From Iodobacter ciconiae (GTDB lineage Bacteria; Pseudomonadota; Gammaproteobacteria; Burkholderiales; Chitinibacteraceae): 64,000 bases of DNA. The notes under the pieces were generated by a model. It ran no database searches and was not told the origin of the DNA. It saw only the letters and a program-made list of their open reading frames with translations. Positions 26,235-34,328 of this stretch are shown here, piece after piece (position 1 is the stretch's first letter; each line of letters begins with the position of its first letter). The stretch is from NCBI RefSeq assembly GCF_003952345.1, contig NZ_CP034433.1:682001-746000 (forward strand). Reading direction: 5' to 3'. Made by a program: the position numbers and the translations under genes.

Positions 26235-27091
26235 GGGTCTGTTGACGTTTCACATCGGTAGCCATAAAAATGCGCACGCCATGGCTATGACACTTTCATA
26301 ATTTCGCTTCAACTTGTCATATCGGAATGCCACTGCGCGGTAATGCTTCAATCGCGCAAAAGCATTCTCGACCAAATGTCGATAGCAATACAGCCCACGA
26401 TCTAGATCCACATTCCCTTTGATTGAATTACGTTTTCTGGGAATCACTGATCGCGCACCCTGCGCAGAAATCAGTCCTCGAAGGTACTCACTATCGTACC
26501 CCTTATCTGCGATGATTACTTCGGCTGAAGGCAGTTGGGCAATCAGCTCTGGGGCGGCAGTACAATCATTAATCTCGCCTCCGGTAATTTCGAAGGCAAT
26601 CGGCAAACCATAAGCATCCACCGCCAAATGAATTTTGCTGGTGTTCCCTGCACGGCTTTTGCCAATCGCTTCAGATTGATCGCTGGCCGCCCCGGCGCTG
26701 TGTTGATGCGCCTTGGCATAGCTACCATCAATGAATACCCATTCAAAATCGGGGTCGATCAGTAAGGCTTTGAAAATATTGAGCCATTTCCCAGCTACAG
26801 ACCAAGCATTAAAGCGTTTATAGACGGAATTCCATTCACCAAAGGCGCTGGGTAAATCCCGCCATGGGCAGCCAACGCGCATGCGGTAAAACATTCCTTC
26901 GACGGTAATTCGTAAATCAGGCTTGTTGTAAATGGTGTGTTGAAGCAGAATCTTTTCTAGCTTCGACCAAAGCTCGTTACTGAGCATTAATCGGGGCATC
27001 GCAAACCTGCAGGGGAAATGGTGTAGGAACCTGAATTCTGCGGGTTTGCATCCGTCATTGCATGACTTTAGCTTGAAACGTCAACAGACCC
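26235..27091 (-). mobile_element. IS5-family element, copy 2
   Basis: 857 bp with the same inverted-repeat ends as copy 1 and a TA duplication (26233-26234, 27092-27093). It is in the same orientation as copy 1, so the two are 13-kb-spaced direct repeats bracketing the T6SS cargo island. Confidence 0.93.
26250..26999 (-). CDS. IS5-family transposase, copy 2
   Basis: 249 residues with the same protein sequence as copy 1, including the DDE segments VFIDGSYAK, VIIADKGYDS and HLVENAFARLKH. The DNA differs from copy 1 at about five positions, all silent or outside the gene. Complete and probably active. Confidence 0.95.
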   Translation of the reverse strand: MPRLMLSNELWSKLEKILLQHTIYNKPDLRITVEGMFYRMRVGCPWRDLPSAFGEWNSVYKRFNAWSVAGKWLNIFKALLIDPDFEWVFIDGSYAKAHQHSAGAASDQSEAIGKSRAGNTSKIHLAVDAYGLPIAFEITGGEINDCTAAPELIAQLPSAEVIIADKGYDSEYLRGLISAQGARSVIPRKRNSIKGNVDLDRGLYCYRHLVENAFARLKHYRAVAFRYDKLKRNYESVIAMACAFLWLPM

Positions 27092-27471
27092 TAGCGAAGT
27101 TTATGATCCAGATGCCCGTCAGACCGATGTGCGGGAAAGCCGCTCAGGGCAGGTGGATGATAATCATGCGATTTATGCGAAGACGGATTTTTACCTTGAT
27201 GTCTGTGCTTACAATGATGATAAGCGTGGGTTAATTACTCTTGTTTGCATTCTGGGGCGCGGGTGGGCATTACGGCTCGCTGATGCTGAGCTACGGGCCT
27301 CGCTTTCCTAAGGCCTTGCGTGTGGCAAGCGGCGAATCCGAGTTTAAATCGCTGCTAAGCATGATTGCTTACAACCTTTTCCCCGTCATCTACACCACCA
27401 TCGGCAGCTGGTGCGCTTACGCCTGGTATAGCAACCTTGATATGCAATTGCGCTGGCTGGGGCAGGTGTAG

Positions 27472-27895
27472 TGCTAAAGGACATTAGGCACGGTTTTGCA
27501 AGGTAAATGGGCAGATGTATATTTTATTAAGTGCATTTGGCAATGAATAAATACGCTGCCAGCTAAAGGTTAAATAAATGTATTTGGGTTGTTTAATAAA
27601 GTGAGTTTTAATGTAAAAAAATAGATTTATATTGAGTAAGTTGCTGCGGGCGTGTGAATATGGTTTTGTGGGATTCAGGCTCGGTTTCTCTCTTCATAAT
27701 CAACTTAAGGTATTGAAAAAGGCCACTCGAAGGTGGCCTTTTTATTTGTCATTTTTAGGGTGGTGTTGGTGCAGGAGTTTTTTTGGGTTTTTTGTTTATA
27801 TGCATCTTGTGATGCAAGGCAGCAGAGAGGGCTGTGTGTTTTTGTTTCGCACTGTTACAAAGGTTTATTAATTAATTTTTATGAGAAAGTGTGAG
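27472..27895. other. Gene-free spacer with one terminator
   Basis: A 79-codon plus-strand frame at 27632 spans the terminator and has no ribosome site or family likeness, so I do not call it. Only the hairpin at 27716-27743 is notable. Confidence 0.5.
27716..27743. terminator. Bidirectional terminator
   Basis: An 11-bp perfect stem (27716-27726 with 27733-27743, loop tcgaag) has A5 on one side and T5 on the other, so it can stop transcription from either side. It lies between the T6SS array and the minus-strand gene at 27896. Confidence 0.8.
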
Positions 27896-28345
27896 TCAGT
27901 CAGGCGTGTTTTCCTTGTTAAAATGGCTTGCTTCATCAAATACGTATTTGCAATTATGACAGTAGAAAGAATTGCTCCAAACGTCAATAAATGCAGGAAG
28001 CATGATTTTGTTATATATGGTTGCAATAAGTGCCCATGCGAGTGTTGATGCCACCCAAATACTGAGTGAGTAAATATTTAATATGTTTGAAAAAATTAGT
28101 ATCGTAAAAAATAGAAAAATGATGATTGCGGGTTTTAAAATAGGAAACCTAGTTGGAGGTGATGTTTTTTGGTGAATGAATGTATGCTCAGGATTATTGT
28201 TTGAAATGCCGAATATTTTTGCAAAATGACCTGAAAAATCAGGATCAAATTCAGCCTTGCATGATGTGCTGATATTGGATATGCCTTCCTCGTGAAGGCT
28301 GGATATACTTTGTGTTTTTTCGCTATTGCATGATAGGCACTGCAT
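27896..28345 (-). CDS. Small two-segment membrane protein with Cys pairs, unknown function
   Basis: 149 residues. CLSC at the start (residues 3-6) and CHNC near the end (about 129-132) could form a zinc ribbon on the cytoplasmic side. Between them lie two close membrane segments (about 72-90 and 94-112). I do not recognise a family. It appears to stand alone, with its own spacer upstream. Confidence 0.65.
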   Translation of the reverse strand: MQCLSCNSEKTQSISSLHEEGISNISTSCKAEFDPDFSGHFAKIFGISNNNPEHTFIHQKTSPPTRFPILKPAIIIFLFFTILIFSNILNIYSLSIWVASTLAWALIATIYNKIMLPAFIDVWSNSFYCHNCKYVFDEASHFNKENTPD

Positions 28346-28542
28346 AGTTAATCCTTATTGATTGTGCTTTTAAAAGAATACTTTGCTTTTTTTCTCAATA
28401 AATTAGCTAAATATAAATTGATTTGAAATCTATGCTTATACGTTGTTCGTGGAGTAAAACTTGTAGTAATACACCTGCCCGCTGCCAGCCCAGGTGTCTA
28501 TAGATTGATTGAGCACGTGAGTCTATTCAAAGGGCGACAATA

Positions 28543-29289
28543 TTATTTTTGAAAATCAGATATATATTTTTGTTTGAGCTTCTCTAAACGACCATCTTTG
28601 CGTATTTTATGCAAGGCCTGATTCATTTTTAGCACCAGTGCAGGGTCGGTTTGAAGGCTAATGCCAAACCAGTAGTTGGTCTGTTCTGTTACTAATTGTG
28701 CGGGGACAATTTCATCTTTCAGGCCCAGTTTTTCTGCATTGAATGCAGCAGACCAATTGAGTGCGAGCAGCAGATCAAATCGCCCATGTTTGAATTTTCG
28801 CATATTGTTTTCATCGTCAGTTGCTAAATCGAGTTTATCAAAACCTAAACGAATTAAGTTTCTGGTTGATTCTGCTTCACGTACCACGCCGATGCGGTAA
28901 GCGCGGGCATCGTCCAGATTTTTAATTAAAATATCTTTGCGTGTTGCCAGTTTATAAAGCATGATTCGCCGCGAGCTAATAGGCCCCAGCCACTGAAATT
29001 GCGATTCACGTTCCGGTGTGCGTGCTATGGAGTAAATTAGCGTATTTGATTCTTTTTGCGCGCGACTATAGGCCCGTGGCCAGGGGAGCATTTCTTTTTT
29101 TAGGGTGACTTTTGCATCAAGGGCAATTAAGTCCAGCAGTTCTGTTGAAAAACCGGTTACTTTACCATTTTTTTCAAAATTTAGCGGAGGCAGGTATTCG
29201 GTTAAAGCATTAAGCTGCTCTGCCGCAAAAGAATGAAAGCTGAGTGATAAAATAAAAAATACACAATATATTTTTTTATAAATAACCAT
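28543..29289 (-). CDS. Periplasmic solute-binding protein, amino-acid ABC type (SBP_bac_3)
   Basis: 248 residues. A signal peptide (FILSLSFHSFA, cleavage near residue 22) is followed by LTEYLPPLNFEKNGKVTGFSTELLDLIA, the start of a family-3 binding domain, and by SIARTPERESQFQWLGPI and a YRIGVVREAEST lobe-crossing segment. No permease or ATPase genes are adjacent, and proteins of this short form often act in signalling or as stand-alone binders. The ligand is not evident from sequence. Confidence 0.85.
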   Translation of the reverse strand: MVIYKKIYCVFFILSLSFHSFAAEQLNALTEYLPPLNFEKNGKVTGFSTELLDLIALDAKVTLKKEMLPWPRAYSRAQKESNTLIYSIARTPERESQFQWLGPISSRRIMLYKLATRKDILIKNLDDARAYRIGVVREAESTRNLIRLGFDKLDLATDDENNMRKFKHGRFDLLLALNWSAAFNAEKLGLKDEIVPAQLVTEQTNYWFGISLQTDPALVLKMNQALHKIRKDGRLEKLKQKYISDFQK

Positions 29290-29819
29290 ATTGACTCAAT
29301 ATGTGCATCCATTAAGCTGGGTGCGAGTTTTATTTGATTAAAATATTAAGCTTATGATATCACCCTATGCAGGAAAATTTGTATTTTTTTAACGGTTTTC
29401 TTTCTTAATCTTGCCCGGTATGCCCGTATCAATAATAGATTATTTTTTTTATGACATCACTGGATGTTGGGTTTAACAGACTTTTTTGTGGAAAATTTTT
29501 CAAATTTGTTTAGCTGCCGCCAATAGAACAGGTGATCGTAAAGAGCCGTACAGATGATCAGTGAAACAATATATAAATGCAGGGTTGTTCAATTTAAAAA
29601 ATAAAACTTATATTGTTATAAAGTACACATTTGCATGTTATGTAAGGAAGTACTATTTTATGGCTATTTTAATAAAATACTCGATGCAATAAATGTTATT
29701 ACTCTTTGCCTTGATTTGAATTGCAGTTAAATTAATAAAAAACCGGGTTGCAATTGCAGCAGGCTGCAATCGTTTTGATTTGCTAAACCTTAATCGGAAC
29801 CTGTTCAGGCCAGATTGGG
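29290..29819. other. Gene-free AT-rich spacer
   Basis: About 530 bases of A/T-rich sequence without a supported reading frame. It separates the minus-strand binding-protein gene from the minus-strand DUF454-TonB gene. No hairpin with a T tract or repeat stands out. Confidence 0.45.
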
Positions 29820-30929
29820 TTAGCGTGAAATAAAAAACTCAAATGGCACGAGTAGTTCCAGCTCATCCGGGCGCTCGGGCGGGATGCGGGGCAGGGGAGC
29901 TGCTCGGCTGAGGGCTTCCATGGCTGCTTTATCGAGCGCGGGCACACCGGAGCTGCGCTCTAGTCTGGCCGAGAGTACCTGGCCTTCGCGGTTGATCAGA
30001 ATACGTAAATAGGCCACGCCCTCATCGCCGCGGATACGGGCAGCAGCAGGGTAGCGGCGAAAGCGTTCCAGGCGTGTCAGCACTTTGCCTTCCCAGCTGG
30101 CGCCGCCGGGATTAGAGATTGGCTTTGCTATAGCTGCAGATGGTGCCGTGGTGGTGGCAGTTGGCAGACCAGCTTCCTTGCTGATGGCCGTTTCAGATGT
30201 TTTTGGCTGGGAGGGTGTGTCAGGGATAGATTCGGCGGGTGTTTCTTTTGTTATGCCGGGCAGTGCCTGTGGTGCAGGTTTGTTGTCTTTTGGAGTAGGA
30301 GTTTGCTTAGGGGCCGTGATGCGTTTGATTTCGGTTGGCCTGGCCGGAAGTGCTGGCGTGGCAGGCTGGATAAGGGTGACCATTATTTGTTCACTTTCTG
30401 GTGCCGGGAGGATGGGCGGGCTGCTCCAGTTACTGGCTAAATAGCTAAGCAGGCCGATATGCAGTAAAAGGCTGATGACCAGGCTGCGTTTGATCCCCAA
30501 GCGGCGGGGTGTAAGCTGGCAGGATATGGGTCTGCTGCCGGATTCTTCAATGGTAGAGGGGTGGCGGATCAGGTAAATGGCAACAAGCAGCTCGCATGCT
30601 GCTACACCTGCTATTACCCAAGAGGGCGTGGATGTGAAGGCTAGAATGATGAGCCCAAGCAGCATACCTGTACAAGCTGATATTTTGGCTCGCCTGGGTA
30701 CTAGGCGGTGGGATCGCCAGGCACGAAGTGATGCGCCAAAATACGGGTGTTGTAGTAGCCACTGCTCGAACTTGGGTGATGATTTGCTAAAGCAGGCCAG
30801 TGCTATCAGTAAAAAGACGGTAGTGGGCATGACAGGCAGGATTGCACCAATAATGCCGAGCACCACCATCAGCCAACCCAGTAGGGTATAGCCCCAGCGT
30901 AATGGTGAGTGCAATCGGTCTTGATGCAT
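29820..30929 (-). CDS. DUF454 (YbaN) membrane domain fused to a TonB protein
   Basis: 369 residues. Residues 1-120 are a DUF454/YbaN domain (YTLLGWLMVVLGIIGAILPVMPTT, then ALACFSKSSPKFEQWLLQHPYFG). From about 140 a TonB protein begins: an N-terminal anchor (KRSLVISLLLHIGLLSYLAS), a Pro/Lys/Thr-rich periplasm-spanning stretch (about 175-265) and the TonB C-terminal domain (RRYPAAARIRGDEGVAYLRILI, then GVPALDKAAMEALSRAAP). TonB passes energy from ExbBD to outer-membrane receptors. DUF454 and TonB genes are often neighbours in heme or iron loci; here they form one frame. A decayed heme oxygenase lies upstream, and an AT-rich Fur-like site precedes the start. Confidence 0.88.
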   Translation of the reverse strand: MHQDRLHSPLRWGYTLLGWLMVVLGIIGAILPVMPTTVFLLIALACFSKSSPKFEQWLLQHPYFGASLRAWRSHRLVPRRAKISACTGMLLGLIILAFTSTPSWVIAGVAACELLVAIYLIRHPSTIEESGSRPISCQLTPRRLGIKRSLVISLLLHIGLLSYLASNWSSPPILPAPESEQIMVTLIQPATPALPARPTEIKRITAPKQTPTPKDNKPAPQALPGITKETPAESIPDTPSQPKTSETAISKEAGLPTATTTAPSAAIAKPISNPGGASWEGKVLTRLERFRRYPAAARIRGDEGVAYLRILINREGQVLSARLERSSGVPALDKAAMEALSRAAPLPRIPPERPDELELLVPFEFFISR

Positions 30930-30939
30930 TAATACACCT

Positions 30940-30958
30940 GATCTAAATGATTATTCAT
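30940..30958 (-). promoter_or_regulatory. Possible Fur box
   Basis: The minus strand contains ATAATCATT, nine bases shared with the Fur consensus core, 11 bases upstream of the DUF454-TonB start. TonB and heme-oxygenase genes are usually iron-repressed, which makes the site plausible. The match is partial. Confidence 0.35.
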
Positions 30959-31019
30959 GCGGGTGGGAGCGGCTCTGCTGGCTAGGAACACTTATTCTGA
31001 AGAGTAGTACACCGTTAAC

Positions 31020-31480
31020 CACCGCAATCAATTCGCGCCGGTTTTTAGCGCGGCCTTCGGGCACATCAGCGCAATGGCAGTGACCAAAGATTTTGAATAT
31101 GTCAATTACTCTGGCCATTTTTACAAAATCGTCGCGCCGAGTCTAGAGCCTTCGGTGATATACATCCAGCCCAAAACGGTGGGAATATTTTGCGAATGCT
31201 CAAGGCTTGGCAAAGTATTATGCTCCGGCAGGGCCGCTGTTTTGGTCTGGCCGGTAATCGGGCTGCGTAGCTTGAAAACGAGTGATTTTATCAATTGCAT
31301 GGATTTCACCAGACGCAGGTATGCTTTTAACAAGCTACGATAGCTGTTGCTTGGCGAACTGCTGAATTAAAGCCTTCTGTTATCAGGTTCCACCTGGCCG
31401 CGTATTCTGTTTTCAAGCAGCGACGCAGCTTCTTCTTTTTTTGTGGCTGCCCCATTGATGCCACGCCCTCGTTTATTCAA
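31020..31480 (-). pseudogene. Decayed heme oxygenase (biliverdin-forming type)
   Basis: The best piece (31121-31333) reads YLRLVKSMQLIKSLVFK, ALPEHNTLPSLEHSQNIPTVLGWMYITEGSRLGATIL. This is the pattern of HemO/BphO-type heme oxygenases, which show LPxLxxxxxxLGxLYVLEGxxLGG at the same place. An upstream piece in another frame (SYRSLLKAYLRL) also fits the N-terminal part. The proximal histidine region, the rest of the N-terminus and the C-terminus are broken by stops and frameshifts. It lies directly upstream of the DUF454-TonB gene in the same direction. Confidence 0.5.
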
Positions 31481-31494
31481 TCTAAGCACAAAAC

Positions 31495-31543
31495 TTTGCA
31501 TTCAAGGTGCAAAATTTTTCACCTAATTGCCTTTGTGTGCAAA
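31495..31543 (+). promoter_or_regulatory. Probable AtoC upstream activating sites
   Basis: TTTGCA-N7-TGCAAA (31495-31513) is a perfect inverted repeat, and a second TGCAAA with TTTG before it is at 31532-31543. Both are upstream of the sigma-54 promoter at 31585, at the usual distance for an enhancer-binding protein. The atoC gene of the same locus is the natural activator; TTTGCA-type half-sites also occur in the E. coli ato enhancer, as far as I recall. Confidence 0.55.
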
Positions 31544-31584
31544 TTAATTTCATTGTTTTTCAATGAGATAGCGGCTCTATTTCG

Positions 31585-31601
31585 TTGGCATAGATGTTGC
31601 T
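31585..31601 (+). promoter_or_regulatory. Sigma-54 promoter of the ato operon
   Basis: TTGGCATAGATGTTGCT has GG (31587-31588) and GC (31599-31600) exactly 12 bases apart, matching the TGGCA-N7-TTGCW consensus. Transcription would start near 31612, 31 bases before the atoD ATG. AtoC in this window has the GAFTGA motif needed to activate sigma-54. Confidence 0.8.
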
Positions 31602-31642
31602 AACCAAGGAGACACCAGTAATCATCCTTGGATATAAACAAA

Positions 31643-32293
31643 ATGAAGACAAAACAACTAGAGATTGGGGACATTGCAGCTCATTTGCATGACGGTATGA
31701 GCATTATGTTCGGTGGTTTTATGGGGGTGGGTACTCCCGCAAGGATTGTTCAGGCCATCCTGGATTCCGGGGTGAAAGATCTGACTATCATCGGCAACGA
31801 TACCTCCTTTGTCGAGACCGGTGTTGGCCCTCTGATTACAAATAATCGCGTCAAAAAGGTGATTGCTTCTCATATCGGGCTCAATCCTGAAACCGGTAAA
31901 AAGATGATTGCCGGCGAGATGGAAGTCGAGCTGGTTCCCCAGGGGACCCTGGTCGAGCGGATTCGCTGTGGTGGTGCCGGTCTGGGTGGGGTGCTGACTC
32001 CCACTGGTGTTGGCACCGTTGTGGAAGAAGGCAAGCAGAAGATTGTCTTGGCTGGGGTCGAGTATCTGCTCGAAGTGGCGCTTAAGGCCGATCTGGCTAT
32101 TGTTCAGGCGCATAAAGCTGATACGTCTGGCAACCTGTGCTACGAGCTTTCTGCACGCAATTTCAACCCTATCGTTGCCACGGCAGCGGGCACAGTGATT
32201 GTTCAGGCTGATGAAGTGGTTGAAGTTGGCCAGATCCATCCAGATCACGTCATGACGCCTGCAGCCCTTGTCGACTTCATCGTATATCCCTAA
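31643..32293 (+). CDS. atoD: Acetoacetate/acetate CoA-transferase, alpha subunit
   Basis: 216 residues from the ATG at 31643 (MKTK start, as in E. coli AtoD); an in-frame TTG at 31628 is less likely. The family core is clear: [31 protein letters not shown] and [15 protein letters not shown]. With AtoA it moves CoA from acetyl-CoA to acetoacetate (and to short fatty acids) so they can be thiolysed. It is the first gene after the sigma-54 promoter and 12 bases precede atoA. Confidence 0.92.
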   Translation: MKTKQLEIGDIAAHLHDGMSIMFGGFMGVGTPARIVQAILDSGVKDLTIIGNDTSFVETGVGPLITNNRVKKVIASHIGLNPETGKKMIAGEMEVELVPQGTLVERIRCGGAGLGGVLTPTGVGTVVEEGKQKIVLAGVEYLLEVALKADLAIVQAHKADTSGNLCYELSARNFNPIVATAAGTVIVQADEVVEVGQIHPDHVMTPAALVDFIVYP

Positions 32294-32305
32294 GGAAACC
32301 AGATA

Positions 32306-32964
32306 ATGAATGCAAAAGAATTGATTGCCCGCCGTGTTGCGCTGGAATTGAATGATGGAGATGTGGTTAACCTGGGCATTGGCCTACCCACACAGGTGGT
32401 AAATTATTTGCCTGAATGCGTCAATATCACCCTGCAATCCGAAAATGGTTTTCTTGGCCTTGGCCCTGTCACCGAAATTAATCCCAACCTGGTGAATGCC
32501 GGTGGTCAGCTGTGCGGCATGATGCCCGGTGCTGCGATGTTTGACAGTGCATTTTCATTCACCCTGATCCGAGGTGGCCACGTGGATGCCTGCGTACTAG
32601 GTGGTCTGGAAGTCGACCAGGAGGCAAGCCTGGCTAACTGGATGGTGCCGGGAAAAATGGTTCCCGGTATGGGGGGGCCATGGATCTGGTTACCGGTGCC
32701 CGTAAAGTCATTATTGCGATGGAGCATTGCGCCAAGGATGGTTCCTCCAAAATCCTAAAAAAATGCACTCTGCCATTAACTGCAAAAAGCAAGGTTCATG
32801 TCATTGTTACCGAGCTGGCCGTATTTAAATTCCGAAATGGCACCCTGTACCTGGAAGAGCATGCTGAAGGGGTTGATGTAGCCACCATTACAAGCAAAAC
32901 CGAAGCAGATTTTCTTGTTTCTGAAACCCTGAAACCGATGCAAATCAGCAGTAAAGGACTCTGA
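32306..32964 (+). pseudogene. atoA: Acetoacetate CoA-transferase, beta subunit, frameshifted in a G run
   Basis: The first frame (to about 32672) reads VNLGIGLPTQVVNYLP, TLQSENGFLGLGP (with the catalytic-type Glu of SENG) and ANWMVPGKMVPGMGG. The C-terminal part continues in another frame from about 32680 as MDLVTGARKVIIAMEHCAKDG to the stop at 32964. Adding one G to the G7 run at 32671-32677 restores a 219-residue AtoA, so the lesion is a single-base loss, a phase-variable tract or a sequencing error. AtoA and AtoD form the active transferase; without AtoA acetoacetate could not be activated. Confidence 0.88.
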
Positions 32965-32966
32965 TC

Positions 32967-34310
32967 ATGATTAATCGTCTATCTAATTTTATGACGGCCT
33001 TCGTGAGCAAATATCTTCCCGACCCGTTAATTTTTGCTCTGCTGCTCACCATTATCACCTTCTTTAGCGCCTGGGGGCTTACCGACAATACTCCCGTTAG
33101 CCTGGTGAAAATGTGGGGTGATGGTTTCTGGAATCTGCTTGCTTTCGGGATGCAGATGGCTCTTGTTGTTGTTACAGGCCACGCTCTGGCAAGCTCGCAA
33201 CCGGTCAAGAGTCTGCTCAGCACCACAGCCTCTATTGCCAAAACACCGGTACAGGGCGTCATGCTGGTCACTTTTGTCGGCTCTATTGCCTGCGCACTTA
33301 ACTGGGGTTTTGGTCTGGTGGTGGGGGCTATGTTTGCCCGTGAAGTGGCCAGGAAGATCCCCGGCTCCGATTATCCTCTGCTGATTGCATGTGCTTATAT
33401 TGCATTCATGACCTGGGGTGGTGGTTTTTCCGGCTCTATGCCTCTGCTGGCTGCAACGCCGGGTAATCCTATCGCCCATTACATGGTGACCGAAGCCAAC
33501 CCTGATGGCATTATTCCTATTACCGATACCATCTTTACCGGCTACAACATCTTCATCATGCTGGCACTGATTATTACTCTGCCGCTGATTACCCGCATGA
33601 TGTTTCCTAAAGACGGTAATGTGAAGAGTATTGATCCTGCCCTGCTGGCTCCTGAGCCTAGTTTTCAGAAGCAACTGGGCCCGGATGCCGTATTTGCCGA
33701 AAGGATAGAAGAAAGTCGCGCGCTTTCCTACGTCATTGGTTTGCTGGGTATCAGCTACCTGTGTATCTATTTTTACAATAAGGGTTTTAGCATCACCATC
33801 AACACGGTTAACCTGATTTTTCTGGTTGCTGGTATTTTGCTGCACAAAACCCCGATGGCCTATATGCGTGCGATCTCTCACGCTGCCAGAAGTACGGCCG
33901 GCATTCTTGTTCAGTTTCCTTTCTATGCGGGTATTCAGCTGATGATGGAGCACTCCGGTCTCGGTGGTCTCATCACCGAGCTGTTTATCAACATCGCCAA
34001 CAGGGATAACTTTCCTCTAATGACTTTCTTCAGCTCTGCGCTGATCAACTTCGCTGTTCCCTCTGGTGGTGGTCACTGGGTGGTGCAGGGGCCGTTCGTT
34101 ATCCCCGCTGCCCAGGCATTGGGAGCCGATCTGGGTAAATCCACTATGGCGATTGCCTATGGGGAACAGTGGATGAATATGGCACAACCTTTCTGGGCTT
34201 TGCCTGCTCTGGCCATTGCCGGTCTGGGCGTACGGGACATTATGGGCTTTTGTATGACTGCTCTGATATTTACGGCCCCGATTTTCATCATCGGCCTTTA
34301 TTTTTTCTAA
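32967..34310 (+). CDS. atoE: Short-chain fatty acid transporter
   Basis: 447 residues, full length for AtoE. At least ten membrane segments; landmarks include SKYLPDPLIFALLLTIITFF, ALNWGFGLVVGAMFAREVA, FMTWGGGFSGSMPLLAA, INFAVPSGGGHWVVQGPF and the C-terminal helix pair. It takes up acetoacetate or butyrate-type acids at the inner membrane. It starts 2 bases after the atoA stop and lies in the operon order atoD-atoA-atoE-atoB. Confidence 0.93.
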   Translation: MINRLSNFMTAFVSKYLPDPLIFALLLTIITFFSAWGLTDNTPVSLVKMWGDGFWNLLAFGMQMALVVVTGHALASSQPVKSLLSTTASIAKTPVQGVMLVTFVGSIACALNWGFGLVVGAMFAREVARKIPGSDYPLLIACAYIAFMTWGGGFSGSMPLLAATPGNPIAHYMVTEANPDGIIPITDTIFTGYNIFIMLALIITLPLITRMMFPKDGNVKSIDPALLAPEPSFQKQLGPDAVFAERIEESRALSYVIGLLGISYLCIYFYNKGFSITINTVNLIFLVAGILLHKTPMAYMRAISHAARSTAGILVQFPFYAGIQLMMEHSGLGGLITELFINIANRDNFPLMTFFSSALINFAVPSGGGHWVVQGPFVIPAAQALGADLGKSTMAIAYGEQWMNMAQPFWALPALAIAGLGVRDIMGFCMTALIFTAPIFIIGLYFF

Positions 34311-34328
34311 TTGTAAGGATAATAAATA

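Larger units (their letters stand above)
26108..27471 (+). pseudogene. DUF6708 paralog, split by IS5 and internally deleted
   Basis: The start (MYFLERTTALGRRKHRSGSW) runs to 26234, where IS5 copy 2 enters. After it (27094) the reading RQTDVRESRSGQVDDNHAIYAKT resumes, then DVCAYNDDKRGLITL matches residue 75-90 of the intact gene. At about 27239 roughly 690 bases are missing relative to the intact gene, and the C-terminal 76 residues follow in another frame (GGHYGSLMLSYGPRFPKALR ... LRWLGQV). It cannot give a working product. Confidence 0.85.

Noticed and set aside
27632..27871. Plus-strand 79-codon frame
   Set aside because: It spans a strong terminator and has no ribosome site or homology pattern.
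31074..31343. Plus-strand 89-codon frame
   Set aside because: It is the shadow of the minus-strand heme oxygenase remnant and has no family likeness.
33027..33953. Minus-strand 308-codon frame opposite atoE
   Set aside because: Composition (Gln/His/Asn/Arg-rich) is typical of the antisense of a membrane protein; atoE is clear.
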